Shown in pieces: positions 7,934-17,029 of a stretch of 64,000 bases of DNA (position 1 is the stretch's first letter; each line of letters begins with the position of its first letter). The DNA lies in the NCBI RefSeq assembly GCF_004116455.1, contig NZ_PDJU01000001.1:372001-436000 (forward strand), given 5' to 3'. The position numbers and the translations under genes are program-made. The DNA is from Arcobacter sp. F155. Lineage in GTDB: Bacteria; Campylobacterota; Campylobacteria; Campylobacterales; Arcobacteraceae. The notes beneath the pieces are model-generated. The model saw nothing but the letters and a program-made list of their open reading frames with translations. It was not told the origin of the DNA and did no database searches.

Positions 7934-8615
7934 TTTTTCAAATCATATTTTAAAAGATATTTCATTTTCTTTGAAAGAGAATGAAAATCTTATAATCCTT
8001 GGTGCCAATGGAGCAGGGAAATCAACCTTAGCAAAAGTTCTTTCAAATCTTATCTCAAATGACAAAGTAATACTACAAAATAAAAATATTACTTCTTTAG
8101 ATGATAATCAAAGAGCAAAATTAATAAACTATATTCCTCCAAAACTTGAAATATTTGATGAGTATATCTCTGTTTACGAGTTTTTAGAATTATCTTTTAT
8201 AGAGAACATAAATAAAGAAAAAATTGATAAAACAATAGCTTTACTAAAACTAGAAAAAATCAAAAATAGGGCTTGTAATGACCTAAGTTCTGGGGAAAAA
8301 CAGCTTTTATTACTTGCTTCAAGTATTATTCATAATGCTAAGATTACTATCTTTGATGAATTAACTGCAAATATGGATATCACAAGAGTAAAAGAGGCTT
8401 TTGAGATTTTTAATTCACAGTATTTACAACAAAAGATAATCATAACTCATAATTTAGACTTAGCTTTTCATTTAAAATACAAAGTTTTATATTTAGATGA
8501 TGGAGAAGTTAAGTTCTTTGGAGAAAGTTCTGAGTTTTTCTCAAAAGAGATTTTAGAAAAGATTTATCATAACTGCCTAGAAGTAGTAAATAATCACTTG
8601 GTGGTTAAATTATGA
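7917..8615 (+). CDS. btuD: ABC transporter ATPase, BtuD/FecE-like
   Basis: This 232-residue ATPase has Walker A GANGAGKST at residues 29-37, the signature LSSGEKQLLLLAS and Walker B TIFDELTANMD, where the usual DEP is DEL. The H-loop is IITHNLDLAFH. It energises the inner-membrane uptake step for the BtuF-like binding protein. The family (FepC/BtuD) is clear; substrate is inferred from neighbours. The gene overlaps both the binding protein and the permease genes. Confidence 0.82.
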   Translation: MLEINSFSNHILKDISFSLKENENLIILGANGAGKSTLAKVLSNLISNDKVILQNKNITSLDDNQRAKLINYIPPKLEIFDEYISVYEFLELSFIENINKEKIDKTIALLKLEKIKNRACNDLSSGEKQLLLLASSIIHNAKITIFDELTANMDITRVKEAFEIFNSQYLQQKIIITHNLDLAFHLKYKVLYLDDGEVKFFGESSEFFSKEILEKIYHNCLEVVNNHLVVKL

Positions 8616-9583
8616 GTTCAATGAAATATTTAGCTTATACTTTAAGTGTGGTATTGATTTTTTCTTCATGTTTTATTGGAGAAACTACTATTTCTTTAAA
8701 TGAAATATTTGATAGTTCAACTACTTCATATATGATATTTTGGGAGCTTAGAGTTCCAAGAATTATCTTAGCCTTTTTTGTTGGAGCTGTTTTAAGTCTT
8801 AGTGGGCTTATTTTCCAAACTATTTTTAAAAATATTTTAATAACACCTTATACTTTAGGAATAGCAAGTGGAACAACACTTTTTACAGCTATTTCAATAG
8901 TGTTTTTTCCTATGGTAGCTCTTTATATCTCAGGTATATTAGGCTCTTTTATCACTATTTTTATTCTATATTTTATTTCAAAACAGATAAACAAAAATGC
9001 AACTTTTGCTTCAACTAATTCTATTCTTTTAATAGGTATTGCTTTATCGTTTTTCTATTCATCAGCATTGATGTTGATATTCTTTTTAAGTACTTTGCAA
9101 GAGAACTATTCTATTGTAAGGTTTACCCTTGGAAGTCTTGATGTAGTAGGGTATAACAGCTCTTTAGCTGTGTTTTTAGTTGCCCTTATTCTTTTAGTTG
9201 TATCAATGATAAAAAGAAAAGATATAAAACTTTTACTTCTTTCAAATGATATTGCATTTTTAAAAGGACTAAATGTAAATAGATTAAATCTAATACTTCT
9301 TATGACTATCTCTTTAGCTGTTGGAGTTAGTATTAGTTTTGTAGGTCCAATTGGTTTTGTAGGACTTATTATTCCACATATTTTAAGACTTATTTATAAA
9401 CAAAGTGCCGATAAACTTATTTTGCCAGTATTCTTCTATGGTGGTGTGTTTTTAGTGCTTTCTGATTTGATTTCAAGGGTTTTAAATACGGCTTCTTCTT
9501 TACCTATTGGAGTTGTTACTTCATTTATAGGTGCGCCGTTTTTTGTATATTTACTATTTAGAAAACATAAGAAAAAAACTTAA
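8612..9583 (+). CDS. btuC: ABC transporter permease, BtuC/FecCD family
   Basis: This 323-residue permease has around nine to ten membrane helices. FecCD/BtuC family hallmarks include ELRVPRIILAFFVGAVLSLSG near residues 44-65, ITPYTLGIASGT and the C-terminal FVGPIGFVGLIIPHILRL coupling region. It forms the channel of the vitamin B12-type importer. It starts within the ATPase stop (ATGA). Its last 30 bases overlap the 3' end of cbiB on the opposite strand, so the two operons converge with no intergenic terminator. Confidence 0.85.
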   Translation: MSSMKYLAYTLSVVLIFSSCFIGETTISLNEIFDSSTTSYMIFWELRVPRIILAFFVGAVLSLSGLIFQTIFKNILITPYTLGIASGTTLFTAISIVFFPMVALYISGILGSFITIFILYFISKQINKNATFASTNSILLIGIALSFFYSSALMLIFFLSTLQENYSIVRFTLGSLDVVGYNSSLAVFLVALILLVVSMIKRKDIKLLLLSNDIAFLKGLNVNRLNLILLMTISLAVGVSISFVGPIGFVGLIIPHILRLIYKQSADKLILPVFFYGGVFLVLSDLISRVLNTASSLPIGVVTSFIGAPFFVYLLFRKHKKKT

Positions 9584-10441
9584 AACTATAAGAATAAAGA
9601 TATCAAATCTTAGTTTGAAATCTAGTGCTTTTTTTACATCTTCTTTTTCTATATTTTTTTTACCATCTCCAAAATAAGGCTTTTCTTTAACTTTTCCAAA
9701 GTACGAAGTAGGTCCTCCTAAAGAGACATTTAAAACTAGTGCCATTGCTGAGATTGGATGTCCAGCATTTGGACTTTCATGTTTTTTCCCGTAGTTATAA
9801 AATGCTTTAAAAGCTTTTTTTGAAAAGAAAAGTAGGGCTATTAAAAGTGCAGTTATTCTAGCTGGAAAGAAGTTCACTACATCATCAAGTTTAGCTGCAA
9901 ACTTACCAAAGTTTTCGTATTTTTCATTTCTATATCCAACCATTGAGTCTAAGGTATTAATTGCTTTATAAATGAAAGCTCCTGCAAGTCCAAAAAAGAG
10001 CATGTAAAATATTGGAGCAACAACCCCATCACTTAAGTTTTCAGCATAAGTTTCAATGGCAGCTTTATTTATATCACTTTCACTCATTTCCTTTGTATCT
10101 CGACTTACAAGCATAGAGATGGCATGTTTAGGATTGTCTGAGGATATTACTTCTTTTACACTATCATAAAGCATTTTAGAAGAGATAGTAAAAGAGCAAA
10201 GTAGGGCTTGAAAATATATATTATCAATTTTACTTAATAAAAAAGTAACTATAAAAACAAGAGACAATAAAGAGATAGTTAATAAAAAACCTCTAAAGAT
10301 ACAGTCTTCATAAAACTTTTTTTCAAACCACTTTATATAGTTTCCAAAAAGAATAATAGGGTGATAAAGAGTTTTGATTATATGAAACTCTCCAAAAAGA
10401 AAGTCAATCAAATATGCGAAAAATAGTAGTTCTAAATACAT
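9554..10441 (-). CDS. cbiB: Adenosylcobinamide-phosphate synthase (CbiB)
   Basis: This 295-residue integral membrane enzyme attaches the aminopropanol (phosphate) arm to adenosylcobyric acid. Family landmarks are HPIILFGNYIKWFEK near residues 27-41, ETYAENLSDGVVAPIFY near 130-146, NTLDSMVGYRNEKYENFGKFAAKLDDVVNFFPAR near 162-195 and SPNAGHPISAMA. It is the last gene of the minus-strand cobalamin operon and overlaps the upstream cobD by ten bases. It converges on btuC with overlapping 3' ends. Confidence 0.93.
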   Translation of the reverse strand: MYLELLFFAYLIDFLFGEFHIIKTLYHPIILFGNYIKWFEKKFYEDCIFRGFLLTISLLSLVFIVTFLLSKIDNIYFQALLCSFTISSKMLYDSVKEVISSDNPKHAISMLVSRDTKEMSESDINKAAIETYAENLSDGVVAPIFYMLFFGLAGAFIYKAINTLDSMVGYRNEKYENFGKFAAKLDDVVNFFPARITALLIALLFFSKKAFKAFYNYGKKHESPNAGHPISAMALVLNVSLGGPTSYFGKVKEKPYFGDGKKNIEKEDVKKALDFKLRFDIFILIVLSFFLMFSK

Positions 10442-11454
10442 TTTTCTATTTCACTAAAGGCTTTTTCTAAAAGTTTGATACTCTTCTTACTTTTTACTGC
10501 AATTCTTACATGATATTTACCTAAAAAATCAAAGTTAGAACAGTCTCTTATCATGATTTTATAGGGTATTAGTTTTTCTTGTAACTCTTTTGCTTTAATA
10601 CCTTTTATTTTTACTAAAATATAGTTAGCTTCGCTTTTATGTATCTCTTTGATAAAAGAGTGTTTCTTAACTGTAGAATACAATAATTCTAGGTTTTCTT
10701 TATTTTTCTTTTTAGCTTTTTTGTAGAAGTTTTTATATTTTAAAACCTCTATTAAATAGGTCATATCAAAAGTAGAAAGTTTCCACATGGGCTCTTTTTC
10801 TTTTAGTTTTTTGATATTTTCTTTTGATGAGATAATAGTTCCAACTCTAATTCCGGCACTTGAATAAAACTTTGTCATAGATTTTAGAATATAAAGTTTG
10901 TCATACTCTTTTAAGTATTTTGTTGCTGATTCATGGTTTGTAAACTCTAAAAAGCTTTCATCTATCAAGATTGCGCACTCTTTTTTTATCCATTGTTTTA
11001 GTAGTTTCTTTATGTCATAACATTTTGCATCAGGTGTTGAAGGATTTACAAATATTACAAATGAACCTTTTTTAACTTCTTTATTCATATCTTTAAATCT
11101 ATTGATTAAATCAATTTCATATTCAAAGTTTAGTGCTGCTTTTTTGTATTCTAAGTATGCAGGAGAGTAAATAGTACAATGCTTTAAGTTCAAATTTTCA
11201 AAGAGTTTGAAGATGGCAGAACTACCACCATTATATAGTTCAATTTCTGACTTCATTACGTTGTAATGGTTTGAAATAGCCTTATAAAGCTTGTCATAAT
11301 TCGGGTATGAAGATATATCTAAACTATTAAAATCAATATCAAGTTTTGGTTTTAGAAAGTTTATATTTGAAGATAAATCAATTACTTCTTCAATTTGACA
11401 CTTTGCTTTTTTTGCAAAACTTTTTATATCTCCACCATGTTCAAACTTTTTCAT
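10432..11454 (-). CDS. cobD: Threonine-phosphate decarboxylase (CobD/CobC type aminotransferase fold)
   Basis: This 340-residue PLP enzyme supplies (R)-1-amino-2-propanol phosphate for the nucleotide loop. The start is the ATG giving MKKFEHGGDIKSFA, which forms TAATG with the upstream stop; a longer reading overlaps the neighbour needlessly. Fold-type I signs are NINFLKP near the N-terminus, LYNGGSSAIFKLF, FVNPSTPDA, LIDESFLEF and the PLP-lysine segment LKSMTKFYSSAGIRVG. HGGD at the start is typical of CobD/CobC. The low similarity to HisC and its place in the operon support CobD. Decarboxylase versus simple aminotransferase cannot be settled from sequence alone. Confidence 0.85.
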   Translation of the reverse strand: MKKFEHGGDIKSFAKKAKCQIEEVIDLSSNINFLKPKLDIDFNSLDISSYPNYDKLYKAISNHYNVMKSEIELYNGGSSAIFKLFENLNLKHCTIYSPAYLEYKKAALNFEYEIDLINRFKDMNKEVKKGSFVIFVNPSTPDAKCYDIKKLLKQWIKKECAILIDESFLEFTNHESATKYLKEYDKLYILKSMTKFYSSAGIRVGTIISSKENIKKLKEKEPMWKLSTFDMTYLIEVLKYKNFYKKAKKKNKENLELLYSTVKKHSFIKEIHKSEANYILVKIKGIKAKELQEKLIPYKIMIRDCSNFDFLGKYHVRIAVKSKKSIKLLEKAFSEIEKCI

Positions 11455-12203
11455 TAGTTTTCTAAAACCTCTCCTGTTCTTAGAGCATGTGCCCAATCAG
11501 GTCTTCCATTATCTTCTGCTTTTTTTGCTGCTTTTTCATAGTCATATGCAACTCTTACTTGCTCAACACTATATTGATTTTCTTCTACTGTTAAAATAGT
11601 ATAGGCTGCATGTGGTGTATGGTTTTGCATTTTATGTTTAATTGGAAGTTCATCTTCATATGCTTGTAGTCCTACAGAACCTGGATTTATAACTATTTGC
11701 CCAGAGTTTAACTTATGAACTCTAGGTAAGTGAGAGTGTCCACAAAAGATAAAAGGGGCTTTAATATTATCTGTTAGTTTGATAATCTCTTCATCACTTC
11801 TTAAATTTATTTCGCCATTTGAAATATCTTCTAATAAGTACTGGCTATCATCAAAGTATGTTCCATGAACCATATAATATGTACCACCAATGATTTTTTC
11901 AAACTGCAAGTCTTGAATCCAGTATAAAACTTCTTCTCCTAAGTCTTCATATGTATATCTTAAAGTAGGGTTTTCTTCTAGTTGAGCAAGACTTGCTTCA
12001 AGGATTTCTCTATCTTGATTTCCACAGATATTTATGAATTTATTCTCTCTTATAAGTTCATATGTAGCCCTTGGTTCAATTGGTCCATAAAACATATCTC
12101 CAAGATTTAAAACTACTTCAATATTTCTATTTCTAATATCTTTTATTACTTCTTGTAAAGCATAAATATTTCCATGTATATCAGATAAAATTGCTATTTG
12201 CAT
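11454..12203 (-). CDS. Calcineurin-like metallophosphoesterase
   Basis: This 249-residue protein has the dimetal phosphoesterase motifs in order: SDIHGN (D8, H10), LGDMFYGP (GD), GNQDRE (GN-D), MVHGTYF (H) and CGHSHLPR (GHxH). The fold resembles YfcE/diadenosine phosphatase types. It is cytoplasmic, with no signal peptide. It sits inside the cobalamin operon between cbiH and cobD, with a TAATG overlap to cobD. A phosphatase CobC is already encoded at 27044, so this gene's pathway role is unknown. It may act on a phosphorylated intermediate or simply be co-transcribed. Confidence 0.85.
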   Translation of the reverse strand: MQIAILSDIHGNIYALQEVIKDIRNRNIEVVLNLGDMFYGPIEPRATYELIRENKFINICGNQDREILEASLAQLEENPTLRYTYEDLGEEVLYWIQDLQFEKIIGGTYYMVHGTYFDDSQYLLEDISNGEINLRSDEEIIKLTDNIKAPFIFCGHSHLPRVHKLNSGQIVINPGSVGLQAYEDELPIKHKMQNHTPHAAYTILTVEENQYSVEQVRVAYDYEKAAKKAEDNGRPDWAHALRTGEVLEN

Positions 12204-12234
12204 TAATTTCCTTTTTGTCTTATTATTTTTTAAC

Positions 12235-13026
12235 TTATTTGTTTTTTAACTCTCCATCAAGTTCATATTTGTTTAAATATCCTCTTGGTGTTAAAACTTT
12301 TCCATTTTTAGTTAGTTTTGAATTTGAATTGCAAATTATAATAAGTGTTGACATAGAAACAGCTGGATGTTCAATATCTTGGTCTATTAAATCTTGGGTT
12401 GTAGTAACTGTTATTTTCTCTTTTTCATCTCTTCCTACATGTGAAGCAATAATTGCTATTCTATCTTGATACCCATCTTCTAAGGCTCTTAAGAAATTTT
12501 GATAAGGAAGAATTCTTTTTTTAGACTTTGGATTATAAATACCTAAAACAAAGTCACAATCAAGTGCTGCTTTTACTCTTTTATCAATTAAATTTATATC
12601 TGTAAGTCTATCAGATAGTGAGATGATAGAAAAGTCTTGTGATACAGGTGCTCCAACTTTACTTGCTGCTGCTAAAAATGAAGTAACACCAGGAAGAGAG
12701 ATAAGTTCAACTTCATCCCATAAATCTTTTTCATCCATAATTTCAACTATTAGTGTTGCCATTCCATAAACATTTGCATCTCCATTTGATACGATACAAG
12801 TAGTTTTGCCTTGGCTTGCATATTCAATTGCTTGATTACATCTTTCTATTTCGTGTGTCATTCCTGATGTAAATAGCTCTTTTCCTTCAATTAACTCTTT
12901 TAACTCTCTTGCATATTTAGTATATGAAACTACAACTTCACATTCTGCTAATGCATTTCTAGCTTCTGGAGTGATATAAGATGTTCCACCAGCTCCTGAA
13001 CTAACTATATATAATTTTTTTGCCAT
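12235..13026 (-). CDS. cbiH: Cobalt-precorrin-3 C17-methyltransferase (CbiH/CobJ)
   Basis: This 263-residue SAM-dependent tetrapyrrole methyltransferase has the class motifs LYIVSSGAGGTSYITPEA (the glycine-rich opening), VVSYTKYARELKEL, VSNGDANVYGMATL and FVLGIYNPKSKKR, which is typical of the ring-contraction enzyme CbiH/CobJ. It methylates C17 and drives ring contraction. The length is that of the single-domain form, with no added Fe-S domain. It lies between cbiG and the metallophosphoesterase gene. Confidence 0.93.
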   Translation of the reverse strand: MAKKLYIVSSGAGGTSYITPEARNALAECEVVVSYTKYARELKELIEGKELFTSGMTHEIERCNQAIEYASQGKTTCIVSNGDANVYGMATLIVEIMDEKDLWDEVELISLPGVTSFLAAASKVGAPVSQDFSIISLSDRLTDINLIDKRVKAALDCDFVLGIYNPKSKKRILPYQNFLRALEDGYQDRIAIIASHVGRDEKEKITVTTTQDLIDQDIEHPAVSMSTLIIICNSNSKLTKNGKVLTPRGYLNKYELDGELKNK

Positions 13027-13038
13027 TTATTTTTCCTT

Positions 13039-14055
13039 TTATACTGCGGCTGCTATTGTGATTTTTTTCTCATACACATTTTTAGGTATGATAAGTTCGT
13101 TATATTTTGAAACTAACATCGATGAAGGTTCACTAACACCTTTGAGTCCAAAAAACTTTGTTGCCTGAGATGGACTAAATTCACCTTGTAGTGAGTTTAT
13201 CTCTGCTTCTTTGTAAAATTTGATATCAAAATTGTATTTTGAAGCAAACTCTAAAAGTCCTTTTTCATCTGCTTTTGCTTCAAAGGAAGCTATATTTTCT
13301 ATTTGTTCTTTTTTTAGATTATGTTTTTCTAAAAACCAAAAAAATGAAGCCTCAATATCTTCAAATGCTGTATCTCTATTACAACCAATACCTAAATATA
13401 CTTTTGGTTTTAAGCTTAGGTTATCATCTGTAAATGGAGTTATATTAACGCATAATTCTGAACTTTGTTCATCTACTCTTTTTAGATTTGTTTTATTAGG
13501 AATTGTCTCAAAGATACTTTCATAGGTTTTTACTTCTACTTCCTTTTTATTTAGAAGTGAGTTAGAGATTTTTGCTAAGCATTTTAAGTTCTCTATTTCA
13601 AGATTGTTTTTCTTTGCAAACATATCAAAGGCAAATGTATTTGTTTGGTCTGTTGCTGTTGAAACAAAGTTCATACAGTTTGGAAGTCTTGATGCTAATA
13701 AATCACTCAGTTCATTTGCTCCACCAATATGACCGCTTAGAAGTGGAATAACCTTTGTTAAATCCATACTCATAACAATAATAGCTGGGTCAGTTGCTTT
13801 ACTTTCAAGTAGAGGTGCAATTTTTCTAACAACAATTCCCATAGCCAAAATACAAATAATAGCATCATACTTTTTCCAACCATCTTCTAAAACAGTATCT
13901 ATTTTTTCATATGTTTTTAGGTTTTTTAAATTGTGTTCTAAATCTTTTTTACCATAAACATCAACTTCAAAATCTTCTAGGTAATCTAAAAGTTTGCAAG
14001 CAGAGTTTAGACTTGGTTGGTTTATTGAAACTAGAGCTATTTTTAATTTACTCAT
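13039..14055 (-). CDS. cbiG: Cobalt-precorrin-5A hydrolase (CbiG)
   Basis: This 338-residue protein opens the delta-lactone and releases acetaldehyde. The start is the ATG giving MSKLKIALVSIN, which overlaps the cbiF stop by eight bases; a longer reading begins well inside cbiF. The N-terminal half contains ICILAMGIVVRKIAPLLESKATDPAIIVM and PLLSGHIGGANELSDLLA, the CbiG core motif. The C-terminal half has VYLGIGCNRDTAFEDI, and family sequences here read GxGCRR or similar. The position between cbiF and cbiH is standard. Confidence 0.93.
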   Translation of the reverse strand: MSKLKIALVSINQPSLNSACKLLDYLEDFEVDVYGKKDLEHNLKNLKTYEKIDTVLEDGWKKYDAIICILAMGIVVRKIAPLLESKATDPAIIVMSMDLTKVIPLLSGHIGGANELSDLLASRLPNCMNFVSTATDQTNTFAFDMFAKKNNLEIENLKCLAKISNSLLNKKEVEVKTYESIFETIPNKTNLKRVDEQSSELCVNITPFTDDNLSLKPKVYLGIGCNRDTAFEDIEASFFWFLEKHNLKKEQIENIASFEAKADEKGLLEFASKYNFDIKFYKEAEINSLQGEFSPSQATKFFGLKGVSEPSSMLVSKYNELIIPKNVYEKKITIAAAV

Positions 14056-14809
14056 TATTAGCCTTTTGTTTTTTTGCTTCAATTAGCTCTTTTACTAGTG
14101 GTTTTACATAAAGATGAGATTCTTCTGTTTCTTCTTGTTTTAAAAAATCACCAAATAAAATCAATGCAACACCTTTGATATGTGAAACTTGATTTTCTAT
14201 ATCAGAAATAGTTCCTTTAAAAATCTCTTCTTCTTTCCAAGTAGCTTTTTCAACTACCCAACAAGGAGTATCAGGAGAGTATCCCATTTCAATTGCTTTT
14301 TTCTTTAGTTTTTTAAGAAGTAAAATTGATAGGTAAAACACTAAAGATGAATTTTTACAAGCAAGAATATTTTCTAGTTTCTCAGGATTTGGAGTTTTAC
14401 CTTCGACCCTTGATAAAATTATTGTTTGAGAAACACCTGGAATAGTGTACTCAATTCCAAGACTAGCAGCCGCACCAAAAGCAGCTGTAATACCTGGTAT
14501 TACTTCATATTTAATATTTTGTTTTTGTAAAAACTCTATTTGCTTTGCAATTGTTGAATAAATAGAAGGGTCACCTGTATGAACTCTTGCTATTATTTTA
14601 TCTTTATATTTTTCTAAAAATGCAAATATCTCTGGATATTTCATCCCTTGTGAGTCTTCTATTATAGCTTCTTCTTTACACCAAGAAAGTACTTCTTTTG
14701 GAACTAGTGAACCTGTATATAAAACTACATCAGCTTTTTGAAGTATTTTCTGTGCTTTTACTGTTACTAAATCTGGATCCCCGCAACCTGCACCTATAAA
14801 ATAAACCAT
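14048..14809 (-). CDS. cbiF: Cobalt-precorrin-4 C11-methyltransferase (CbiF/CobM)
   Basis: This 253-residue methyltransferase begins MVYFIGAGCGDPDLVTVKAQKIL. It carries VLYTGSLVPKEVL, VARVHTGDPSIYSTIAKQIEFL and the SAM-pocket VIPGITAAFGAAASLGIEYTIP, which match CbiF closely. It methylates C11 of the contracted macrocycle. The gene starts three bases after the cbiET stop and overlaps cbiG, so it is in a tightly packed operon. Confidence 0.95.
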   Translation of the reverse strand: MVYFIGAGCGDPDLVTVKAQKILQKADVVLYTGSLVPKEVLSWCKEEAIIEDSQGMKYPEIFAFLEKYKDKIIARVHTGDPSIYSTIAKQIEFLQKQNIKYEVIPGITAAFGAAASLGIEYTIPGVSQTIILSRVEGKTPNPEKLENILACKNSSLVFYLSILLLKKLKKKAIEMGYSPDTPCWVVEKATWKEEEIFKGTISDIENQVSHIKGVALILFGDFLKQEETEESHLYVKPLVKELIEAKKQKANNE

Positions 14810-14811
14810 TT

Positions 14812-15993
14812 TTAGTTTTCCTCTTCTTTATTCTTTTTGTATATCTTTATTTGAAATAGTTGTCTTTCAGGCTCTACTAAATCAAGTTTTCCTTTATAAG
14901 TTGTAAGTGAGATTGAGTGGATTTCATACTCTATTTTTGCTTCATTTAAAGCAGTTAACATTAGGTTTAAATGTTTTAAAGTAATTGCATTTATAAGCAT
15001 AATTCCATCATTATCCAACTTTTCATAAAGCTTTGGAAGTTGTTTTATAACTTCAACTCCACCACCACCTACAAAGATTCTTTGTGGTATTTCTTCTAAA
15101 CTGTCAAAGTACTCTTGGGCTTCACCAATTAGTAGTTTTGTATTCACAACATAATGATTTGTTAGATTTTGTTTTATAAACTCTACTCTTGTTTCATTTT
15201 TTTCAAAAAGTGTAGTCTTTACTTTGTATCTTTTGTAAGCTTCTATTGCACAAGAACCACTTCCTGCACCAATATCCCATAAAAGATTGTTTGGTTCTAA
15301 ATCAAGGTTTTGTAAAGTAAGTTGTCTTTTATACTTTTTTGTAATCATACCTCGTTCAGTTTCAAACTCTACATCTTCACTTATGATGTTTTTAGATTCA
15401 AACTCTTTTTTAATAAGTAATACAAAAGGTTGAGATAAATCAATAGAATTTTCATCAAAGTTAAGTAAATCTATCTCTTCTATTTTTTCATCTACAAATC
15501 CTAGCTTATAGCCTATAGTTGTAGTTATACTTTTAGCTTCAAAAAAAGAAAGGGCAGATTTTAATCTTGCAATAGTAAACTTATCACAAAGTACAAAAGT
15601 ATATTTGTTTTGTAAGAAGTTTTGTAAATCAAAATCAACTCTTCCGTGTAAAGAAATAACATCAACTTCAGTTTCACTAATAAAAAGTTTCTCGCACATA
15701 TAGGTCTTAGAAGATGTGTTATTTACGATTTTTACTCTGTCTTTTGGCAAGTTTTTAGCAATAATTGTTCCAGCAGAAAAAAATAGAGGTGAACCAGTAA
15801 CTACATATAAAATCTCTTCTTTGTCATAGTTTTCTAAAAGATACTCTTTTGCTTCTTTATATTTTAGTTTTAAAATATTTGAAGCCTCTTCCTTGAAGTT
15901 TGAATCACAGATAATCTTATCAAATCTGCTAATATCAAAGTCTAAATTTGTAAAGGTATAATCTCCCATACCATTACCAGCTATTGTTACCAT
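14812..15993 (-). CDS. cbiET: Cobalt-precorrin-7 C5/C15-methyltransferase and decarboxylase, fused CbiET (CobL-like)
   Basis: This 393-residue protein joins two activities that are separate in many anaerobes. Residues 1 to about 190 form a CbiE tetrapyrrole methyltransferase (VTIAGNGMGDYTF, YVVTGSPLFFSAG, DVISLHGRVD). Residues of about 205-390 form a CbiT Rossmann methyltransferase/decarboxylase (TKKYKRQLTLQNL, LWDIGAGSGSCAIEAY, RIFVGGGGVEV). The fusion corresponds to aerobic CobL but sits in an otherwise early-cobalt gene set. It begins four bases after the cbiD stop. Confidence 0.93.
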   Translation of the reverse strand: MVTIAGNGMGDYTFTNLDFDISRFDKIICDSNFKEEASNILKLKYKEAKEYLLENYDKEEILYVVTGSPLFFSAGTIIAKNLPKDRVKIVNNTSSKTYMCEKLFISETEVDVISLHGRVDFDLQNFLQNKYTFVLCDKFTIARLKSALSFFEAKSITTTIGYKLGFVDEKIEEIDLLNFDENSIDLSQPFVLLIKKEFESKNIISEDVEFETERGMITKKYKRQLTLQNLDLEPNNLLWDIGAGSGSCAIEAYKRYKVKTTLFEKNETRVEFIKQNLTNHYVVNTKLLIGEAQEYFDSLEEIPQRIFVGGGGVEVIKQLPKLYEKLDNDGIMLINAITLKHLNLMLTALNEAKIEYEIHSISLTTYKGKLDLVEPERQLFQIKIYKKNKEEEN

Positions 15994-15997
15994 GTTT

Positions 15998-17023
15998 TTA
16001 CCATCCTAACACCTCTTTTTGTTCTAATATTATGGCTTTTACATTTGATGTTTTAAACCATTGTTTTATTTGTTCATTTGCTTTTTTTGTAATCATTTCA
16101 TAAAAAGCATCAAGTAATCCCACTTTTTCAAGCTCTTGGGATATTCCTTTTACTGTTAAAGTTGCTTCAATATCAACTTCATAGCCTAGGTTCTCTTTTA
16201 TATCTAACTGAAGTTTTGTAAAGTCAATTACTCCAAATCTATTGTGGGTATTTTTAAAGCCTTGGTAGACTTTTGTCATCTTTCCAATCCCACATAAAAA
16301 GATTACCTCTTTTGCATCTTGTTTTGTTGCAAGTTCAACTGAGTCATAAACAAAATTTCCTATTTCTATGATTGCCTCTTCATCTGCCTTCGAACAAGCT
16401 ACTTTAAAAGCAGAATTTCCAAGGGTAAAATATATAGTCTCATAGTTGTTTTGTATAGCAAACTCTATTTCAGTTTTTACAGAGTCTATATACGCTGAAC
16501 TTGATACAGGTTTAACAATTCCTGTTGTTCCAAGGATTGAGATACCTTCAAGTACTCCAACTTTTGAGTTTGCTGTTTGTTTAGCTATTTCTTGACCATT
16601 TGTAACGCTTACACAACATTTTAGATGCAGATTTTCTTTCTTATTTGTTTTTATCTCAAAATATTCTTGCATAGCTTCTAATGGAGCAGGGTTTATAGCA
16701 GGATAGGGCGCTTGTATTTTTAGTCCCTTTTTTGTTACCACTCCTACACCAAGACCTGCATAGATTTCCAAACTATTTGTTCCACAAGAAAATATTTGAG
16801 GTTTTTGAAAAGTTGGATTTAATAAAAAGTTTTCAATATCAAAGTCCAAAGATACAACTATTTCACAGCCTTTTGTTACATCTAAATCATCATTGTCTAT
16901 TTTGTTTGTTTTAGTTGTTGTTTGAGAGTTTGTAACTAAAAATGTATCTAAACAAGACCTAAATGCAGCAACTGTGTGAGTTCCTGTTGTATAACCTTTT
17001 CTTAAAACCTTTTTTTCAGACAT
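15998..17023 (-). CDS. cbiD: Cobalt-precorrin-5B C1-methyltransferase (CbiD)
   Basis: This 341-residue protein is specific to the anaerobic (early cobalt insertion) pathway. It starts SEKKVLRKGYTTGTHTVAAF, where many CbiD have GYTTGTCA/AAA, and contains GVGVVTKKGLKIQAPYPAINPAPLEAM, GISILGTTGIVKPVSSSAYIDS and FLCGIGKMTKVYQG, all CbiD signatures. It is seven bases from the cobA stop. Its presence, with CbiG and CbiK, fixes the route as cobalt-early. Confidence 0.93.
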   Translation of the reverse strand: MSEKKVLRKGYTTGTHTVAAFRSCLDTFLVTNSQTTTKTNKIDNDDLDVTKGCEIVVSLDFDIENFLLNPTFQKPQIFSCGTNSLEIYAGLGVGVVTKKGLKIQAPYPAINPAPLEAMQEYFEIKTNKKENLHLKCCVSVTNGQEIAKQTANSKVGVLEGISILGTTGIVKPVSSSAYIDSVKTEIEFAIQNNYETIYFTLGNSAFKVACSKADEEAIIEIGNFVYDSVELATKQDAKEVIFLCGIGKMTKVYQGFKNTHNRFGVIDFTKLQLDIKENLGYEVDIEATLTVKGISQELEKVGLLDAFYEMITKKANEQIKQWFKTSNVKAIILEQKEVLGW

Positions 17024-17029
17024 AAACTA

